From Dethiosulfovibrio russensis (GTDB lineage: Bacteria; Synergistota; Synergistia; Synergistales; Dethiosulfovibrionaceae): a stretch of 53,441 nucleotides of DNA. Position numbers and translations under genes: made by a program. The notes under the pieces were generated by a model. That model did no database searches. It worked only from the letters and a program-made list of their open reading frames with translations, and was not told the origin of the DNA. Every line of letters starts with the position of its first letter. Positions within the stretch are counted from its first letter, which is position 1. The DNA lies in NCBI RefSeq assembly GCF_021568855.1, contig NZ_JAKGUG010000014.1, forward strand, positions 1-53,441, in the 5' to 3' direction. Below, piece by piece: positions 16,271-24,207 of this stretch.

Positions 16271-16334
16271 GATCGTCCTCACTCCCTTCTTGAAGTCAGT
16301 GAATCGAGTCAAATAAATATTACACCGAAACCCA

Positions 16335-17144
16335 TCAAGGCAGAAACTCCGTCACCATCTCGGCCAGTTCTTTCGGGTACTGGTAGACCAGACCGTGGCC
16401 TCCATCGGAGAAGGAGCGGAAGGAACCGTCGGGCAGGGCTTTCGCCAGCTCTCTGGACAGAGACGCCGGGATGACTCCGTCCATCTCTCCGGCCACCACC
16501 ATGGTTGAGACGGATATTGACGGTACTCTGTCACAGCATCCCTTCCAGGACGCTATGGCCTTGACCTGTCCCGCTATGCCCTCGGCGCAACGAGAGTAGA
16601 CGGTCATAGGTCGGGATAGAAAGGCTTTCTCGAAACCGGGATGGGAGTCCAGCCATGGACGAGGGAAAAGCATGTTCAAGGCGATCTCGGTCCTCTCAAC
16701 GTCGGATACCGAGGTGTTCATGAGGTTGCCGGAAGCTCCGGGACGGAGCTCCATAACATTGCGATGATCGCAGCAGGTACCGTAGAGTACCAAGTCCCTG
16801 ACAAGCTCCGGCCGAGCCAGTGTCAACTCCTGGGCAACGTAACCTCCCATGGACCAGCCGAGAACGTGGGCCGATTCGATCCCGAGATGGTCCAAAAGTC
16901 CCGCTGCGTCGGATGCGAACCTATCGATGCTAGGGGGCTCTGTGCCTATGGAGCTTTCTCCCACTCCCCTATTGTCGAAGGCTATCACCTTGAATTTTTT
17001 CATCAAGGTCGAGACGAAGGGGAATCCCCAAAAGTCCATGGTACCGCCGAAGCCCATGATCAAAAGGAGAGGCTCTCCCTGTCCCGCAACGGTATAGGCC
17101 AACGATACGTCGTCGATCCGGGCGGTTCGAAAGCTCTGAGACAT
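16335..17144 (-). CDS. Cytoplasmic alpha/beta-hydrolase
   Basis: A 269-residue alpha/beta-fold hydrolase without signal peptide. Motifs are LLLIMGFGGTMDFWGFP (oxyanion region), FDNRGVGESS, nucleophile GWSMGGYVAQEL, acid VAGEMDGVIPASL and catalytic His in FSDGGHGLVYQYP. Its ATG overlaps the lipoate-ligase stop by one base (TGATG), so the two are translationally coupled. It could act as an esterase, lactonase or C-C hydrolase. Coupling to the ligase raises the possibility of a role in releasing lipoate from an amide or ester, but nothing in the sequence proves that. Confidence 0.85.
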   Translation of the reverse strand: MSQSFRTARIDDVSLAYTVAGQGEPLLLIMGFGGTMDFWGFPFVSTLMKKFKVIAFDNRGVGESSIGTEPPSIDRFASDAAGLLDHLGIESAHVLGWSMGGYVAQELTLARPELVRDLVLYGTCCDHRNVMELRPGASGNLMNTSVSDVERTEIALNMLFPRPWLDSHPGFEKAFLSRPMTVYSRCAEGIAGQVKAIASWKGCCDRVPSISVSTMVVAGEMDGVIPASLSRELAKALPDGSFRSFSDGGHGLVYQYPKELAEMVTEFLP

Positions 17145-18145
17145 CAGTCTACCACCAGATCCGTAAGTTCTTCCGCCGAGACTCCCAGGATGTATTTTTT
17201 CACAGGAAGTGACGACAAAACCTCCGAGACGGCCTTACGATCGAACCGGACGCCTCTGAGGGCGTTTTCCATATCGGAAGGATCGGCCACGCTGAAGAAG
17301 TCTCCCCTTATGGCGACATTCTCTATCGTACCTTCTTTTACGTCCAGATAGATCTGCACCTTCCCCTTTTCGAAGCGGCGCTCCGACGACAGGGAGAAGG
17401 GGGGCGAGCTGCCCCACACCCAGTCCCAGGTGGCGTACTTGGAGTCCCTCATCTCCGAGATCTCCCGTACCTCGTCGTCATCCAGGGAACGGGCGGTCTC
17501 TCCGAAGGGGGCGGCGAAGTGGGACATCAGGCCCTCTATGAAATCCTCCATCGGCATGGGGTTCGGCATATGAGGGGCTACGTTGGTCACCCTGCTTCTG
17601 ACCGAGGCGACTCCTTTGGATTTGAACTTTTCCGGATCGACCGAAAGGGAGGCGGCCACGTCCTCCAGACAGGAGTCGAACATTATGGTACCGTGATGGA
17701 GCATGGTGTTTTTGCTCACGTGCTGGGCGTTACCGGAGAATTTCTTGCCCTCTATGGTGAGGTCGTTTCTCCCGGTAAGCTCCGCCTTCACCCCTATGCT
17801 GTCCAGATATTCCAGAAGGGGATTGGTGTAAAGGGCGAAGTCCAATCCCCGAGAATCCCTGTCTCCGACCGGCAGGATGAAGGTGTAATTCAGATTGCCC
17901 AGGTCGTGATACACCGCTCCTCCGCCGGTGGTGCGACGGACGACCGCCACTCCTTTCTCTCGGAGAAAGGGCGAGTTGACCTCCCCTGCGGCGTTTTGGA
18001 AACGTCCCACCACAACGGTCGGCCTGTTCCTCCAGAGGATTATGTAGCCGTCCCCCGTCTCGGAGGATCGACCGAACAGAACCTCTTCCATGGCGAGATT
18101 GAAGAAAGGATCGTCGTCTCTATGTATTATGCAGTGCATCGTCAT
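17144..18145 (-). CDS. lplA: Lipoate-protein ligase A
   Basis: A 333-residue enzyme that activates free lipoate with ATP and attaches it to lysines of lipoyl domains. The LplA signatures are FFNLAMEEVLF, ILWRNRPTVVVGRFQNA, VVRRTTGGGAVYHDLGNLNYTF, the lysine-containing GRNDLTIEGKKFSGNAQ, and LHHGTIMFDSCL. A C-terminal accessory domain (about 250-333) is present, as in bacterial LplA. Likely clients in this window are the lipoyl domains of E2 (Lys43) and E3 (Lys43). It suggests lipoate scavenging. The start may be ATG 18145 or 18139, two codons apart. Confidence 0.92.
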   Translation of the reverse strand: MTMHCIIHRDDDPFFNLAMEEVLFGRSSETGDGYIILWRNRPTVVVGRFQNAAGEVNSPFLREKGVAVVRRTTGGGAVYHDLGNLNYTFILPVGDRDSRGLDFALYTNPLLEYLDSIGVKAELTGRNDLTIEGKKFSGNAQHVSKNTMLHHGTIMFDSCLEDVAASLSVDPEKFKSKGVASVRSRVTNVAPHMPNPMPMEDFIEGLMSHFAAPFGETARSLDDDEVREISEMRDSKYATWDWVWGSSPPFSLSSERRFEKGKVQIYLDVKEGTIENVAIRGDFFSVADPSDMENALRGVRFDRKAVSEVLSSLPVKKYILGVSAEELTDLVVD

Positions 18146-18214
18146 CGTTATTCCTCCCCGTATCGATAGGATATCGATGACATGGTACCACGGCTTTTAA
18201 CGCCGGGACAGCCG

Positions 18215-18904
18215 TCAGGGCCTATCTTTTCGGAGGTATCTCTCAGTCCAGGGACAGCACCTTATGCATATTCCGCAGATGGCGTGTTTCAGGCCCCTCT
18301 CGTCCATGAAGGAGCTCAGCTGCCCCATACAGGCCTCTATCTCCACCAGCGAACCTCGGTCCATTCCGGGACGCCAGATTCTATCTCCAGGAGCGTTGAC
18401 GGGACATTCCTGTAGACAGGCGCTGCACGTTCCGCAGCGGGATTCTAAGACCGGGACGTCGGCATCGATAGGGGCATCGGTGAATATAGTGCCGAGCCGA
18501 ACGGCCGAGCCGTAGTCCTCCGTGATCAAAAGGGCGTTCTTTCCTATCCAGCCCAGTCCGGCCAGGGTCGCGGCGGTTTTGTGGGGGAAGGAGGCGCTCA
18601 AGGTCCGGCGGTCGAAGTCGGGAGAGGACGCGGTCTCCATCTCCGCTCTGTGTCCTCGGTCGGAGAAAAAACGGAGTATTCGATTCAGTATGTCGTCTAT
18701 TCTGCTGTTCACCGACGTATATTCATCCTGGTATCTCAGGCTCGGACCGTCGGATAGGGACTCGACTATCTCGGGATCCAGAGCAACAGCCACCGATATG
18801 GCCCGCGGAAACGGCATTTTCAGCCCGGAGATATCTGCCACGCCGATCAGATCGGCACCCCAGCCAAGGGTGTTTTCCTTCAGTTCAGCGGTAAGATCGT
18901 TCAT
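18215..18904 (-). CDS. Epoxyqueuosine-reductase-like 4Fe-4S protein
   Basis: A 229-residue iron-sulfur protein with two ferredoxin-type clusters. The first is CGTCSACLQECPVNAPG (about 154-170); the second is CGICIRCCP near the C-terminus. The segment FPHKTAATLAGLGWIGKNALLIT followed by GSAVRLGTIFTDAPI is typical of the QueG-like family. It is shorter than true QueG (usually 300 or more residues) and lacks the C-terminal HEAT-repeat part, so queuosine function is doubtful; many anaerobes have such short reductases of unknown role. GGAGG precedes the ATG by 8 bases. Confidence 0.85.
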   Translation of the reverse strand: MNDLTAELKENTLGWGADLIGVADISGLKMPFPRAISVAVALDPEIVESLSDGPSLRYQDEYTSVNSRIDDILNRILRFFSDRGHRAEMETASSPDFDRRTLSASFPHKTAATLAGLGWIGKNALLITEDYGSAVRLGTIFTDAPIDADVPVLESRCGTCSACLQECPVNAPGDRIWRPGMDRGSLVEIEACMGQLSSFMDERGLKHAICGICIRCCPWTERYLRKDRP

Positions 18905-19211
18905 CTAACTAGCCTCCTCGCCGATATCGTCTAAAGGCATTGTATCCTCTAAAGAGGGGGGGATCATCTAGGTATATTCGATTATGCAACATACACCTGA
19001 TATAGGTATTTTTACCTATCGTCCATGAGGTTTTTCTCCCGATGCGGCTGAGAAAAGAAAGACATATACTTTGTTCACAGAGCGAGATACTGAGTACCTC
19101 CAAGCAAGACGACGCCACACACACTTCTTCAAGTAACTCACACACTTCTATAACTCCTTGACGAAAGCCCGGGGCATATGCCCCGGGCTTTCGTCTTTTC
19201 ACCGTATAGAC
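18905..19211. other. Intergenic region with repeats and possible untranslated transcript
   Basis: I see no convincing protein gene in these 307 bases. They contain a 7-bp hairpin ATAGGTA-TTTT-TACCTAT (about 19002-19019), a direct repeat CACACACTTCT (two copies within 19110-19150), and a perfect 30-base palindrome at 19165-19194 followed on the plus strand by a T-rich run. The terminator has no visible plus-strand gene upstream, so a small RNA is possible. Confidence 0.5.
19165..19200 (+). terminator. Strong intrinsic terminator pointing right
   Basis: GAAAGCCCGGGGCAT and its exact complement form a 15-bp stem, followed on the plus strand by GTCTTTTC. The minus strand lacks a T-run after it. 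It may still block transcription from the TetR side (minus), but its polarity fits a plus-strand transcript that begins within 18905-19164. Confidence 0.7.
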
Positions 19212-19820
19212 CTAATCGACCAGCCCTCGAAAATAAAGGTCCAGCATCGGGCCGACCATAGACGATGGAGAGAAGGGGTTGGAGGAATAGAGACTTCGCT
19301 CCATGAGACCGAAGATCAGGAATCGGAGGGATTCCGCCGCCGCCCGAAGGTTTACCGATCTAGAGATGTCCCCGCCCCCTCGAGCCTCCGTCAAAGCCTT
19401 CTCCATTCTGCCCAAGGTCCTCTCCCTCATTCCCTCTATCGCCAGCAATACCCGTTCGTCCTCGACCAGGCTTCGACGATCCAGGAAGATGGATAGAAGC
19501 CTTCGGGCGTTCTCGCTCTCCTCGAATATGGAGATTTCCTCTCTCGCCATGGTGGAAAGCCTCTCCAGAGGGGGGCCCTCTCCACTCAGTGTGGACTCCT
19601 CTATACGGTCGACTATGTCGACGGCGTAGTCCATCAGCTCCAAAAGCAACCCCGCCTTGCCTCCGAAATGGCGGTAGAGGGCTCCCTTGGTAAAGCCGGC
19701 CTCCCGACCTATCTCAACCAAGGTAACCCCGTCCACTCCTCTGACGGAAAAGAGTTCGGCGGAGACGTCCAGAAGTCTCTTTCTGGTCTTGGCAGCCTCC
19801 TCCCTGGTCCTACGACCCAT
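19212..19820 (-). CDS. TetR/AcrR-family transcriptional regulator of efflux system 1
   Basis: A 202-residue repressor with an N-terminal helix-turn-helix (LLDVSAELFSVRGVDGVTLVEIGREAGFTKGALYRHFGGKAGLL, shown in AcrR-type order) and a variable helical ligand domain (60-202). The start overlaps the end of the RND gene by 11 bases, so it is the last gene of the adaptor-pump-regulator operon. This placement suggests feedback repression of the operon promoter at 24173-24201. The ligand is probably hydrophobic, as for other AcrR relatives. Confidence 0.9.
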   Translation of the reverse strand: MGRRTREEAAKTRKRLLDVSAELFSVRGVDGVTLVEIGREAGFTKGALYRHFGGKAGLLLELMDYAVDIVDRIEESTLSGEGPPLERLSTMAREEISIFEESENARRLLSIFLDRRSLVEDERVLLAIEGMRERTLGRMEKALTEARGGGDISRSVNLRAAAESLRFLIFGLMERSLYSSNPFSPSSMVGPMLDLYFRGLVD

Positions 19821-22800
19821 AGGAGGTCTCCTCGGAGGAAATGCCGTACATGGCGCAATACATCACCGGCACGACCACCAGGGTCAGGACGGTGGCGAAG
19901 GAAAGTCCGAACATTATAGTTACGGCCATGGAGGCGAAGAAATCGTCCAGTGCCAGAGGGACCATACCGAGGACTGTGGTCATAGCCGCCATCATGACCG
20001 GCCGAACCCTGCCTGTGGAGGCGTCAAGCACGGCGGAGAAACGAGGCTTTCCAGCAGCCATATCAAGCTCTATCTGATCCAGAAGCACTATGGCGTTCTT
20101 TATGAGCATGCCTATCAGGCTTAGGTAGCCCAGCAGAGCCATAAAGCCGAAGCTCCGTCCCGTTATCAGAAGCCCGGAGGTAACGCCTATGGCGGCCAGA
20201 GGCAGACACAGAAAGACCGCTACAGGCTGGCGAAAGCCGTTGAATAGCCCCATGACCACGATAACCATAAATACCAGGCTCAACAGGAAGGGCCCTACTA
20301 GGGCTTCTTGAGATGTTCTGGAATCCTCGTATTCCCCTCCCCATTCGACATCGTAGCCGTCCGGAAGCTTCAAGGCATCCACCATGGGTATCAGTCTGCG
20401 TCTGAGATCCTCCGCCGATCCCTTCAGCGAATCACACTGAGGGGTTATAACCCTTGAACGGTTCCTCCGCCATATCAGAGGGTCCTCCCAGAGCAGCCCC
20501 ATATTGGAAACCACCTGTCCGATAGGCACGAACCGCCTCAGACCCCGACTCCAGACCTGGACATCCGCCACAGAATCCAGGTCGGTTCTCTCCGCCTCGG
20601 GAACCCTGAGCTTTATGGGCAGTAGCTCGTCGCCCTCTCTGTAGACCCCTACTGTGCGACCGTCGAAGGTTCCCTTCAAGGACGACGCTATGTCCCCCCT
20701 GGTCAGTCCGGCCCGCCGGGCCCTGGCCTCGTCCACCTCTGGCACCAAAACCTTCACCCTCTGGCGCCAGTCGTCCCTGACGTCTATGCCGTCGGGATCG
20801 GCTGCCATGGCGGCCTTGATCCTTTCAGAGAGGGCCCGAAGGACAGAGGGATCGTCGCCGGTTATCCGCAGTTTTACCTCCGCTCCGGTGCTGGGCCCCT
20901 TCTTGAATCTCTCGAAACGGGGCTCCGAGTCGGGAAAACGCTCGGCTATCCATCGAGACTGCCTGGCGATTATCCCTCCTATTTCGTCGTAATCGTCTAC
21001 GGTCACGAGGATAAATCCGTAGGAACTATCCGGCAGCTCCGGCTCGAAGGCCAGATAAAATCGAAGGGGCCCCTCCCCTGAGAAGGACGCCACCGACTCG
21101 ACGGAGGACTCGCTTTCCAGTAGATGTCGGGAGATCTCCCTCAGGTCGCCGTCGGTTTCGGTGACGTCGGTGCCCTCCGGCAGCCTGTAATGGATCATGA
21201 ACTGATCTCGAACCATGTCGGGGAAAAAACTCTGCCCAACGAAACGGAATCCCCACAGAGCCAACAGAAGCATGGCCGCCATAATCCCCAGAGTGATCCA
21301 CCGTCTTTCGACGCAGTCGATGAGAAAGCCCCTGTAGAACCTACGAAAACGGGATCGTCCTCCGTTTTCGTCGTCTATCTCGGGGGTCAGAAACATCACC
21401 GCCAAGACGGGGGTCACCGTTATGGCCAGAAGCCAGGACAGTAGAAGCGACGCAGCCACGACCTGAAAGAGGCTGCGGCAGAATTCGCCTGTGACGTCTT
21501 TGGAGAGACCTATGGCGGAGAAGGCCAGTATGGCAACGACGGTAGCTCCCAGAAGGGGCCATTTGGTCTCGTCTACGACCCGGTCCGCCGCGGTCTCTCC
21601 GTCCTCTCCGGAGGAGATTCCCACCAGGATACCCTCGGTGACGACTATGGCGTTGTCCACCAGCATACCGAGGCAGATTATGAGGGCTCCAAGAGAGACG
21701 CTGTGGAGCTCTATTCCCATTACCCTCATGGCTATGAAGGTTCCGGCTATGGTGAGAAGCAGTATAACTCCCATCAGAAGGCCGCTGGTGATTCCCATAA
21801 AGACCACCAGGAGCCCCACCACTATGGCCACAGCCTCGGCCAAGTTCAAAACGAATCCCCTGACCGCGTCCTTCACCAGATCGCTCTGGAAGGTTACAGT
21901 CTCCACCTCGACTCCCAGAGGAAGGTCTTCCCGTATCCTTTCGAGCTCTCTTCGGACCATCTCTCCCATTCGAACGACGTTGCCTCCCGGCACGGTGGAG
22001 ACCCCTATGGCTATGGCCGGGGTTCCGTCGTAGGACATCATCCGGGAGGGAGGATCCAGGTAGCCCCGGGATACCTGGGCCACGTCTTTAAGGTAGACCA
22101 GTCTTCCTGCTGAAGCTCCTCTTATTAAGAGATCCCCTATGCTCTCCACCGAATCCACGTTGCCCGATGGATCTATGGGAACCCTGAGGGATCCGGCCAT
22201 GACGGACCCCGAGTCCACCGCCAGATTCTGTCCCTGAAGGGTGGCGGATATCTGTTCCGGCGATATTCCCAGTTCGGCCATTCTAGCCCGGGAGATCTCG
22301 ACGAATACCGCCTCGGTCCTGTCTCCCCATAGGGACACCTGTGCCACGTCCGGAACCAGGAGCAGGATTTTTTTTATATCTTCGGCGTGGCGCTTCAGCT
22401 CCGCCAGGGAGTAGCCATCGCCGGTAACCGCGAAGACCACTCCGAAAACGTCTCCAAAGTCGTCGTTCACCATGGAGGGCCCCGCTCCGGGGGGCAGATG
22501 TCTCTGGGCCTCCTTTACCTTTTGCCTGAGCTCGTCCCACACTTGGGGAAGTTCGTCGGAGTACTCGTCCTTTATATCCGCGTATACGACCGATAGCCCT
22601 CGCTCCGATCTGGAACGGACCCTCTTGAGCTGGGGCAGCCTCTGGAGCGCCTGTTCCACCTCGTCCGTAACCTCTTCTTCCACCTCCATTGGGGATGCTC
22701 CGGGATAGGTTGTCACGACTAGGGCGGTCTTGACGGTGAAGTCAGGGTCCTCCAGCCTTCCCAACCCCAGGTAGGCCCAAGCTCCTCCCAAGGCCAGAAG

Positions 22801-22857
22801 GACTGCCACGAAGAGGGTAAATGACCTTCTCTTCATGGCCCACCGGGCCACGCTCAT
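19810..22857 (-). CDS. RND-family efflux pump (inner-membrane permease), system 1
   Basis: A 1015-residue proton-driven RND transporter with the usual two halves: one helix, a large periplasmic loop, a helix bundle, repeated. Family marks include AYLGLGRLEDPDFTVKTALVVTTYPGASPMEVEEEV near the start, PVLAVMFLTPE, and GYLSLIGMLIKNAIVLLDQI in the second half. In transmembrane helix 4 the motif is LVDNAIVVTEG, with Asp-Asn in place of the Asp-Asp pair of AcrB; this variant is known in other RND pumps. It overlaps the adaptor stop by 4 bases. No outer-membrane channel gene is present in this operon, so it may use the TolC-like protein encoded at 37157-38734 or another one. Confidence 0.92.
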   Translation of the reverse strand: MSVARWAMKRRSFTLFVAVLLALGGAWAYLGLGRLEDPDFTVKTALVVTTYPGASPMEVEEEVTDEVEQALQRLPQLKRVRSRSERGLSVVYADIKDEYSDELPQVWDELRQKVKEAQRHLPPGAGPSMVNDDFGDVFGVVFAVTGDGYSLAELKRHAEDIKKILLLVPDVAQVSLWGDRTEAVFVEISRARMAELGISPEQISATLQGQNLAVDSGSVMAGSLRVPIDPSGNVDSVESIGDLLIRGASAGRLVYLKDVAQVSRGYLDPPSRMMSYDGTPAIAIGVSTVPGGNVVRMGEMVRRELERIREDLPLGVEVETVTFQSDLVKDAVRGFVLNLAEAVAIVVGLLVVFMGITSGLLMGVILLLTIAGTFIAMRVMGIELHSVSLGALIICLGMLVDNAIVVTEGILVGISSGEDGETAADRVVDETKWPLLGATVVAILAFSAIGLSKDVTGEFCRSLFQVVAASLLLSWLLAITVTPVLAVMFLTPEIDDENGGRSRFRRFYRGFLIDCVERRWITLGIMAAMLLLALWGFRFVGQSFFPDMVRDQFMIHYRLPEGTDVTETDGDLREISRHLLESESSVESVASFSGEGPLRFYLAFEPELPDSSYGFILVTVDDYDEIGGIIARQSRWIAERFPDSEPRFERFKKGPSTGAEVKLRITGDDPSVLRALSERIKAAMAADPDGIDVRDDWRQRVKVLVPEVDEARARRAGLTRGDIASSLKGTFDGRTVGVYREGDELLPIKLRVPEAERTDLDSVADVQVWSRGLRRFVPIGQVVSNMGLLWEDPLIWRRNRSRVITPQCDSLKGSAEDLRRRLIPMVDALKLPDGYDVEWGGEYEDSRTSQEALVGPFLLSLVFMVIVVMGLFNGFRQPVAVFLCLPLAAIGVTSGLLITGRSFGFMALLGYLSLIGMLIKNAIVLLDQIELDMAAGKPRFSAVLDASTGRVRPVMMAAMTTVLGMVPLALDDFFASMAVTIMFGLSFATVLTLVVVPVMYCAMYGISSEETSYGS

Positions 22858-24128
22858 CTCGCCGCCTCCGACAGCCTCACGACCTGCCCCTCCCGTATCG
22901 AGTGGACCCCGGCTGTCACGACCCTATCTCCCGAGGTCAGTTCTCCCGAGACGTCCACCTTGCCGTCACCCAAGCCTACCACCTCTACCGAGGTCCAGTG
23001 GGCCCTCATTTTCTCTCCTAGGATCCATACGCCTGGGCCTCGGTCGTCGGAGAGAAGAGCCTCTATCGGAATATGATAGACCGGCTCGGAACCGAGGCGA
23101 TTTATCCTTGCCGATACCTGGACTGCCATTCCAGGAAGAAGCCTGACTCCTTCCGGTATATCCATGGAGAAGGTGGCCCTGTAGGTCTGGGTTTCCCTGT
23201 CGGGGGCGGAGGAGAACTCCACGAGCTTAAGGAGGAAATCCCTGCCGGGAAGAAAGTTGAACGACGCCCATACATCCAGATCCTCCGGATCGAGCCTGGC
23301 GGCGGACTCGGGAACGTCTGCCACTATCTCCACCGACGAGGTGCTCTGAAGGCCGATGACCGGCTGTCTGGCCGTCACGAACTGATAGTTTTCAACCATT
23401 CTACTGGACACGACTCCATCGAAGGGAGCCCTTAGCTCCGTGTCGGCCAGGGCGGCTGCGGCAGTTTTTTCCCTTGCCTCCAGCGATTTTATGCCCGACT
23501 CCATGGCCCTTATATCCTCGTCCCTGGCTCCTTTTCTGGCCTTCCTCAGCTCCTGTCTCGCCGCCGCCAAAGACGACTCGGCCACGTCTTTGGCGGTCCT
23601 GTAACGATCGTACTCGGACTGAGAGATAACCTTGGCCTGATAGAGCCTCTCGAAACGTCGAAACTGAGCCTCCGCCTCCTCTGCCCTGGCCTGAGCCGAA
23701 GCGACCTGGGCCTCCAGAGACCTGAGATCCTCGTTCCTGGCGCCCTTTTTCATGGCATCCAGATTGGCCCTGGCCTGAGACAGAGCACCCCGCGCCTGCT
23801 CCAACGCCAGACGGAAATCCCTGGGGTCTATCCTAGCCAGTAAGTCTCCTTTCGAGACTCGGTCCCCCTCCCGGGCGGGGAGTTCCACCAAGGGACCGGA
23901 CACCCTAAAGGCCATGTCCACCCGTTTAGAGGCCCTGACCCTTCCCGGCACAGAGCGAACCGACTCGCCGTTTATGGGCCTTAGCACCTCCGACTTGACA
24001 GGACGAACCGCCATAGGCTTTCTGTCGGCTCCGTCTCGAGAGAAAAAGCGTGGGCCCAAAAGCACCGCCACAAGGGCAATGGCCAGAAAAAGCGGAAATA
24101 TACGGCTCAACTTTTTATAGGATTTCAC
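22854..24128 (-). CDS. RND efflux periplasmic adaptor (membrane fusion protein), system 1
   Basis: A 424-residue HlyD/AcrA-type adaptor with an N-terminal membrane anchor (FPLFLAIALVAVLLGPRFF). Lipoyl-like half-motifs flank a long alpha-helical hairpin (about 110-215, rich in Ala/Glu/Arg: LEQARGALSQARANLDAM, AQFRRFERLYQAKVISQSEY). The beta-barrel part contains LRAPFDGVVSSRMVENYQFV and the membrane-proximal part VGLGDGKVDVSGELTSGDRVV. It starts with GTG at 24128 behind AGGGGTG and overlaps the pump gene by 4 bases. It is the first gene of the operon. Confidence 0.92.
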   Translation of the reverse strand: MKSYKKLSRIFPLFLAIALVAVLLGPRFFSRDGADRKPMAVRPVKSEVLRPINGESVRSVPGRVRASKRVDMAFRVSGPLVELPAREGDRVSKGDLLARIDPRDFRLALEQARGALSQARANLDAMKKGARNEDLRSLEAQVASAQARAEEAEAQFRRFERLYQAKVISQSEYDRYRTAKDVAESSLAAARQELRKARKGARDEDIRAMESGIKSLEAREKTAAAALADTELRAPFDGVVSSRMVENYQFVTARQPVIGLQSTSSVEIVADVPESAARLDPEDLDVWASFNFLPGRDFLLKLVEFSSAPDRETQTYRATFSMDIPEGVRLLPGMAVQVSARINRLGSEPVYHIPIEALLSDDRGPGVWILGEKMRAHWTSVEVVGLGDGKVDVSGELTSGDRVVTAGVHSIREGQVVRLSEAAR

Positions 24129-24145
24129 GGGATCACCCCTATCTT

Positions 24146-24201
24146 TAGATTCACAGAGTATCTATATCCCGAATTATAGAAACCCACCGAGGCATAGTCA
24201 A
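24146..24201 (-). promoter_or_regulatory. Promoter and operator-like repeat for efflux operon 1
   Basis: On the minus strand TTGACT (24196-24201), a 17-base spacer and TATAAT (24173-24178) form a near-perfect promoter. Just downstream is an inverted repeat TAGAT-N9-ATCTA (24146-24164), a candidate binding site for the TetR protein encoded at the end of the operon. The divergent SSS gene starts only 7 bases beyond the -35 box, so regulation could affect both. Confidence 0.65.
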
Positions 24202-24207
24202 CGGGAA

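Noticed and set aside
15092-16474. 460-codon plus-strand open frame across the acetyltransferase and hydrolase genes
   Set aside because: It crosses two real minus-strand genes and an intergenic region; His/Gln-rich composition fits an antisense reading.
18909-19202. 97-codon minus-strand frame between the 4Fe-4S protein and TetR
   Set aside because: It starts inside the terminator palindrome, has no ribosome site, and its composition looks non-coding.
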